A stretch of 9,145 nucleotides of DNA from Chloroflexota bacterium. Its GTDB lineage: Bacteria; Chloroflexota; Anaerolineae; Anaerolineales; E44-bin32. The position numbers and the translations under genes were made by a program. The first letter of the stretch is position 1; every line of letters starts with the position of its first letter. Location: contig JAPLGR010000612.1 of the NCBI GenBank assembly GCA_026390045.1, positions 1-9,145 on the forward strand, read 5' to 3'. Under the pieces are notes generated by a model, which searched no databases, was not told the DNA's origin, and worked only from the letters and a program-made list of their open reading frames with translations. Shown here in pieces: positions 5,537 through 9,145 of this stretch.

Positions 5537-6236
5537 ATGGAAGCGCGTGTAGCCGTCGCCAAGGTTGGCAAGTACGGGACTGCAGAGAGCGGTGACTCGT
5601 TCGAGATGATCGAGAGACCGGCCGGTGGGCTGTCTTTCGTCCTGGCCGACGGGCAGACTTCGGGCAAGTCCGCCAAGGCCATCTCCCACGCCGTCACGCG
5701 CAAGGCCATCAGCCTGCTGGCCGACGGCGTGCGGGACGGGCCGGCCGCCCGCGCCGCCTCAGACTACCTGTGCACGTACCGCTCTGGTCAGGTCCTGTCG
5801 ACGCTGAACATCCTGTCCATCGACCTGCAGTCGCAGACGATGGTGATCACGCGCAACAACCCGGTGCCCGTTATTCTGATCCACGAAGGGACAGTGCGGG
5901 CGCTTGCCGATCCCTCCGAGCCGGTGGGCACGCGCCGAGGCATCCGCCCATCGATCACCGAGATCCCGCTCGCTCCCGGCCTGGCGTCGGTCATCTTCAC
6001 CGACGGACTGACCCACGCCGGGGACCGCGTCGGCACGCCCATGGATCCGATCGGCTTCCTGCGGGCCTTGCTGGCCGAGGGCCCCGTGAATCCGCGCCTG
6101 GGCGGACCGCCTTCTCGACCACGCTGTGACGCTCGACAAGGGTCGTCCGGCAGACGACATCAGCATCCTGGTCGCCGCCATTCTGCAACGCGAAGGGGAT
6201 GATTCTCGTCGCCTGAGCGTCCGCATGCCCCTGTAG
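5537..6236 (+). pseudogene. SpoIIE-type PP2C phosphatase, frameshifted near its end
   Basis: The conceptual protein is about 233 residues and forms a single SpoIIE/PP2C phosphatase domain, which removes phosphate from Ser/Thr proteins using two metal ions. Metal-ligand motifs visible are G19-D20, A37-D38-G39 (VLADGQTSGKSA) and T155-D156-G157 (VIFTDGL). The last motif, PADDISILVAAIL, is encoded at 6147-6185 but in a different frame. The first frame instead ends as a basic, non-family tail with its stop at 6200-6202. The break lies at about 6093-6098, where CCGCGCCTGG would read through as P-R-A-W if it were CCGCGCGCCTGG, so loss of one GC unit explains it. The restored frame ends TAG at 6234-6236. 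The ATG at 5537 matches the family start; an upstream in-frame TTG at 5489 has no ribosome site. Error or real lesion cannot be distinguished. Confidence 0.8.
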
Positions 6237-6252
6237 GCCCCTCGAAGGGCCT
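6235..6252 (+). repeat. Short hairpin between the phosphatase and P-loop genes
   Basis: AGGCCC (6235-6240) pairs with GGGCCT (6247-6252) around the loop CTCGAA, filling most of the 23-base gap between the phosphatase stop and the next ATG. No T-run follows, so it is more likely to affect translation of the downstream gene than to terminate. Confidence 0.3.
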
Positions 6253-6259
6253 TGTCCGA

Positions 6260-6646
6260 ATGCCCCCAGAGACCTCACCCAGCCCGCTGATCGGCATTGT
6301 CGGCCCGTGCGGGTCGGGGAAGTCCACGCTTGCCTCCAGGCTGGCATCGCGCGGCGTCCGCTGCCGGGCTATCGCACAGGAGCATTCCTACGTGCCTGCC
6401 ATGTGGCAGCGGATCACGAAGCCGGACCTGCTGGTGTTCCTGGAGGCCTCGTATGAGACGTGCACCAGGCGCCGAAAGCTCACCTGGGAGCCTCGGGAGT
6501 ACGAGGAGCAGCTGCGCAGGCTCGAGCACGCATCCACACACGCCGACCTGCACGTCGAGACCGACAGGCTCACTCCCGATGAGGTCGTGCAGGCCGTGCT
6601 CGACGGGCTCGGCCTTGGGCCCCAAGGGACCGTGGAAGGACACTAG
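6260..6646 (+). CDS. Small P-loop kinase-like NTPase of unknown substrate
   Basis: This 128-residue protein is short for a nucleoside or shikimate kinase but keeps the basic layout. A Walker A loop G15-PCGSGKST23 follows a beta strand (LIGIV). A second strand, KPDLLVFLEASYETC, carries Asp56. An Arg/Lys-rich lid (TRRRKLTWEPREYEEQLRRL) follows, and the C-terminal helix is TPDEVVQAVLDGLG. The IAQEHSYVPAMWQRIT segment, with its His and aromatic residues, is reminiscent of a small family I associate with Chloroflexota, but I cannot name a substrate. It follows the phosphatase by 23 bases and is probably co-transcribed. The ATG lacks a clear Shine-Dalgarno. It ends TAG. Confidence 0.75.
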   Translation: MPPETSPSPLIGIVGPCGSGKSTLASRLASRGVRCRAIAQEHSYVPAMWQRITKPDLLVFLEASYETCTRRRKLTWEPREYEEQLRRLEHASTHADLHVETDRLTPDEVVQAVLDGLGLGPQGTVEGH

Positions 6647-6882
6647 CTCCTGCCTCACCCCCTTCCCCCTCTCCGCGGACTGCGCCCCGAGGAAAGTTGA
6701 CGGGTGGCGGACAGGGGGTGGATCCGATGGGGGTTGGGGCTGTGAGGTCCGGCGTGGGATGACTCGGTTCCCCACAGCCTGTTGCGCCGCACAGGGGTAT
6801 AATCCCCGCCTGATGGCCAGCCCTCCGGGGCACGCCTCCCGGTCGCGGCTGGTCTTCTGCTTGATGCGGAGGCACTGACGGC
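6647..6882 (+). other. Intergenic region upstream of secDF with a candidate -10
   Basis: The first part (6653-6679) is a C/T-rich tract with runs of C, a pattern common between genes in related genomes. A perfect TATAAT at 6798-6803, framed as GGGG-TATAAT-CCCC, is a candidate -10 for secD with no good -35; transcription would start near 6810. No gene was recognised here. Confidence 0.4.
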
Positions 6883-8292
6883 ATGAGACGGAACTACTGG
6901 CGCTGGCTGATCCCGATCCTCGTGCTGGCCGCCCTGGCCGGCTGGGTGATCTGGCCGAACAATCCCGGCATTCACGTGGGCAGCATAGACCGGGCCATCG
7001 AGCTTGTGCGCGGCCTGGACCTCCAGGGAGGCCTTCAGGTCTTGCTGGAAGCCGATCTGCCGGCCGACACGGTAATCACTTCCGAGCAGATGCAGACCGC
7101 CCGGGACATCATCGAGAACCGCGTCAACGCGTTGGGCGTGGTTGAGCCTCTCGTTCAGGTGGCTGGGTCGCGGCGCATCGTCGTTGAGCTGCCCGGCATC
7201 GACAACCCTGAGGAGGCCGTGGCAACGATCCAGGAAACCGGCCTGCTCGAGTTCATCGACATGAGCACGGTCAGCGACACAGTTGTGTATGCGCTGGTCG
7301 GGCAGACGGTCCAGACCGATTTCGGACAAACCGAGGCCCAGGCCGCCGCCCCGACCGCGACGGCCGAAGCCGGAGCGCCCACTCCTACCCCTGCTGCCGG
7401 CGATATACCCGCTGCTCCAGTCTTCCACACCGTAATGACCGGCGCTGGGCTGAAAGAGGCCGGGGCAACATCCAGCCAGACCACCGGCGAGTTCGAAGTC
7501 GCCTTCGTTCTGACCGACGAGGGCAAGCAGACGTTCGGTGAATACACCTCGGCGCACGTCGGGCAGATCCTCGGCATCGTCCTCGACAAGGTGTTGATCT
7601 CCGCGCCGCGTATTTCGGTTGCAATCACCGAGGGACAGGGTGTGATCACCGGCAGCTTCACCCGCGAGAGCGCCAATGGCCTGGCGGTCCAGCTGCGCTA
7701 CGGCTCGCTGCCAATCCCGCTCAAGGTTGTCGAGAGCAGCACGGTCGGCCCGACGCTCGGCGAGGACTCGCTCCGCAAGAGCGCTGTCGCCGGTGTGATC
7801 GGCCTGGCGGTCGTGATGATCTTCATGGCAATCTACTACCGGCTGCCCGGGGTGCTCGCCGACCTTGCGCTGCTGATGTATGCGACCGTGACACTGGCAC
7901 TGTTCAAGCTGATTCCGGTGACGCTGACACTGCCGGGCGTTGCGGGATTCGTCCTGTCCATCGGTGTTGCGGTCGACGCCAACGTCCTGATCTTCGAACG
8001 GATGAAGGAAGAGCTGCGCGCCGGCCGAACGGTCTACCAGGCGATCGACACCGGCTTCTCGCGCGCCTGGCCGTCGATCCGGGACTCGAACCTCTCAACG
8101 CTGATTACCTGCGCCATCCTGTTCTGGTTCGGGAGCACGTTTGGCGCCAGCATCGTCAAGGGCTTCAGCCTGACGCTGGCGCTCGGCGTGCTGGTCAGCC
8201 TGTTCACCGCCATCACGGTCACGCGCACCTTCCTGCACGTTGTCCTGGACGGCATCCGGGCGGCGGAAAGCCCCCGGCTGTTCGGTGCCTAG
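6883..8292 (+). CDS. secD: Protein translocase subunit SecD
   Basis: This 469-residue protein is the membrane subunit that, with SecF, uses proton motive force to pull exported proteins off the SecYEG channel. An N-terminal membrane segment (about residues 8-24) is followed by the SecD motif G44-LDLQGG in the first periplasmic part, then ENRVNALGV and RRIVVELPG. The head region ends with VLDKVLISAPRISVAI and ITGSFTRESANGLAVQLR. Five more membrane segments follow, with the channel motif VDANVLIFERMKEE (Asp365, Asn367). A Pro/Thr/Ala-rich linker (about residues 152-176, ATPTATAEAGAPTPTPAAG) interrupts the periplasmic region. The ATG at 6883 has GGAGG ten bases upstream. secF follows nine bases after the TAG stop. 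Confidence 0.97.
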   Translation: MRRNYWRWLIPILVLAALAGWVIWPNNPGIHVGSIDRAIELVRGLDLQGGLQVLLEADLPADTVITSEQMQTARDIIENRVNALGVVEPLVQVAGSRRIVVELPGIDNPEEAVATIQETGLLEFIDMSTVSDTVVYALVGQTVQTDFGQTEAQAAAPTATAEAGAPTPTPAAGDIPAAPVFHTVMTGAGLKEAGATSSQTTGEFEVAFVLTDEGKQTFGEYTSAHVGQILGIVLDKVLISAPRISVAITEGQGVITGSFTRESANGLAVQLRYGSLPIPLKVVESSTVGPTLGEDSLRKSAVAGVIGLAVVMIFMAIYYRLPGVLADLALLMYATVTLALFKLIPVTLTLPGVAGFVLSIGVAVDANVLIFERMKEELRAGRTVYQAIDTGFSRAWPSIRDSNLSTLITCAILFWFGSTFGASIVKGFSLTLALGVLVSLFTAITVTRTFLHVVLDGIRAAESPRLFGA

Positions 8293-8301
8293 GAGCACAG
8301 C

Positions 8302-9145
8302 ATGATCGACATTGTTGGAAAGCGCTACTGGTTCTTCGGGATCTCCCTGTTGGTGATTATCCCGGGCATGCTGGCCTTGATCCTGTGGGGTCTTCCACTG
8401 GGGATCGACTTCTCGGGCGGCAGCCTGCTGGAGCTGCGTTTCCCCTCGGGCGGCACGCTGCCGTCGACGGAGACCCTCGTTGGCCTGTACGCCGACGCCG
8501 GGGTAGCCGATGCCACCGTCCAGAGCGTCGGGACCGATGGTCTGCTGATCCGCAGCAAGACAATGGAGGACGCCGTCAAAGGCGAAATCGTGGCTTCCCT
8601 GACGGAGCGGACCAGCGCGGAGGTGGTCGTCCAGCGGTTCGAGTCCGTCGGGCCAGCGGTCGGCGCCGAGGTCGCTCAGCGTGCCGCCCTGGCGGTTGGG
8701 CTGGCCGCGCTCGGGATCATGCTCTACATCTCGTATGCCTTCCGCCGGGTCGAGCATGCCTTCCGCTACGGCGTGGCGGCCATCATGGCCATGCTGCACG
8801 ACGTGCTGGTGGTCATTGGCGTCGAGGCCATCCTGGGCCACTTCCTGGGCTGGGAAGCCGACTCGCTGTTTCTGACGGCGCTCTTGACCGTGATCGGGTT
8901 CTCGGTGCACGACACGATCGTCGTGTTTGACCGGATCCGCGAGAACCGGCGGCTGCATCGCCGGCTGAGCTACGAGATGCTGGTCAATCACTCGATCGTC
9001 CAGACGCTCGACCGGTCGATCAACACGCAGCTGACGGTCATGTTCACGCTTCTGGCGTTGCTGCTCTTCGGCGGCGCGACGACGCATCGTTTCGTTACGA
9101 TCCTACTAATCGGTGTGTTCAGCGGCACGTACTCGTCGATCTTCA
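8302..9145 (+). CDS. secF: Protein translocase subunit SecF, 3' end cut by window
   Basis: The first 281 codons are present and open to the last base; only a short tail is missing relative to the usual length of about 300. The N-terminal membrane segment (residues 10-30, WFFGISLLVIIPGMLALI) leads into the SecF motif G34-IDFSGGSLLELRF. The later motifs are GPAVGAEV, HDVLVVIGVEAILG, GFSVHD204TIVVFDRIREN and SINTQLTVMFTLLALLLFGG. It pairs with SecD to form the SecDF export motor. AGGAG, which overlaps the secD TAG stop (8291-8295), is its ribosome binding site, six bases before the ATG, so the two are co-translated from one mRNA. Confidence 0.96.
   Translation, partial: MIDIVGKRYWFFGISLLVIIPGMLALILWGLPLGIDFSGGSLLELRFPSGGTLPSTETLVGLYADAGVADATVQSVGTDGLLIRSKTMEDAVKGEIVASLTERTSAEVVVQRFESVGPAVGAEVAQRAALAVGLAALGIMLYISYAFRRVEHAFRYGVAAIMAMLHDVLVVIGVEAILGHFLGWEADSLFLTALLTVIGFSVHDTIVVFDRIRENRRLHRRLSYEMLVNHSIVQTLDRSINTQLTVMFTLLALLLFGGATTHRFVTILLIGVFSGTYSSIF

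Noticed and set aside
6613..6627. CCTTGGG-C-CCCAAGG palindrome as a terminator
   Set aside because: It lies within the coding end of the P-loop gene, has a one-base loop and no T-run.
6655..7557. 300-residue minus-strand open frame opposite secD
   Set aside because: It overlaps the secD start and its periplasmic region, and has no motif or ribosome site.
8095..9087. 330-residue minus-strand open frame opposite secD and secF
   Set aside because: It is antisense to clear SecD and SecF motifs, is dominated by Arg, Gln, Asp and Ala, and has no recognisable domain; it is a by-product of high GC.
1..9145. tRNA, rRNA, CRISPR array or prophage module
   Set aside because: No clover-leaf, ribosomal or spaced-repeat pattern was seen; the holin-like gene has no phage neighbours.

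Overview
This window comes from a high-GC bacterium. No rRNA, tRNA or other phylogenetic marker is present, so its identity is an inference. The gene types (a MscL with a C-terminal Cys knuckle, a DHp-less histidine-kinase remnant fused to receivers, a small SpoIIE-type phosphatase, a small P-loop kinase with an IAQEHSYVP segment, split secD/secF) resemble Chloroflexota (Anaerolineae-like) genomes as I remember them. TAG, TGA and TAA all end genes here, so no stop recoding is evident.

Layout. (1) Positions 1-574 on the minus strand carry the left part of an IS200/IS605-family element: the first 27 codons of tnpB run off the window edge, tnpA is intact in length, and the leader and left end contain hairpins. 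The element sits inside a DprA/LOG-like (TIGR00725-type) gene whose 5' part, also minus strand, can be read from 814 to about 575. That gene is additionally broken by an in-frame TAG. It overlaps the stop of thpR (RNA 2',3'-cyclic phosphodiesterase, 811-1437) by four bases, so the two formed an operon, with a good extended -10 promoter near 1525-1533. (2) Positions 1438-1788 hold no convincing gene. mscL (plus, 1789-2232) faces a small four-helix membrane protein of the phage-holin-4_2/YvlD type (minus, 2356-2754). A 73-base inverted repeat with GTAGGGGCG ends lies between them. (3) A Tat-exported L,D-transpeptidase (plus, 3011-4048) has a clear sigma70-like promoter. (4) A divergent signalling pair follows: a TTG-started protein with a degenerate HATPase domain and two receivers (minus, 4098-5408), and a SpoIIE/PP2C-type phosphatase (plus, 5537-6236) that carries a frameshift near 6095. 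A P-loop kinase-like gene (6260-6646) follows the phosphatase. (5) secD (6883-8292) and the 5' 281 codons of secF (8302 to the window end) form the Sec export accessory operon.

How it fits together. Most intact genes act at the cell envelope: osmotic release (MscL), a small membrane protein, peptidoglycan cross-linking (L,D-transpeptidase) and protein export (SecDF). The signalling pair in the middle is the most interesting unit, because one partner has lost kinase and second-receiver chemistry while the other is a phosphatase. The window also shows several separate lesions: an amber codon, an IS insertion, a phosphatase frameshift, and a Tyr-to-Cys change at the expected transposase nucleophile. 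I do not see a wholly new system that I could defend; the findings are leads.
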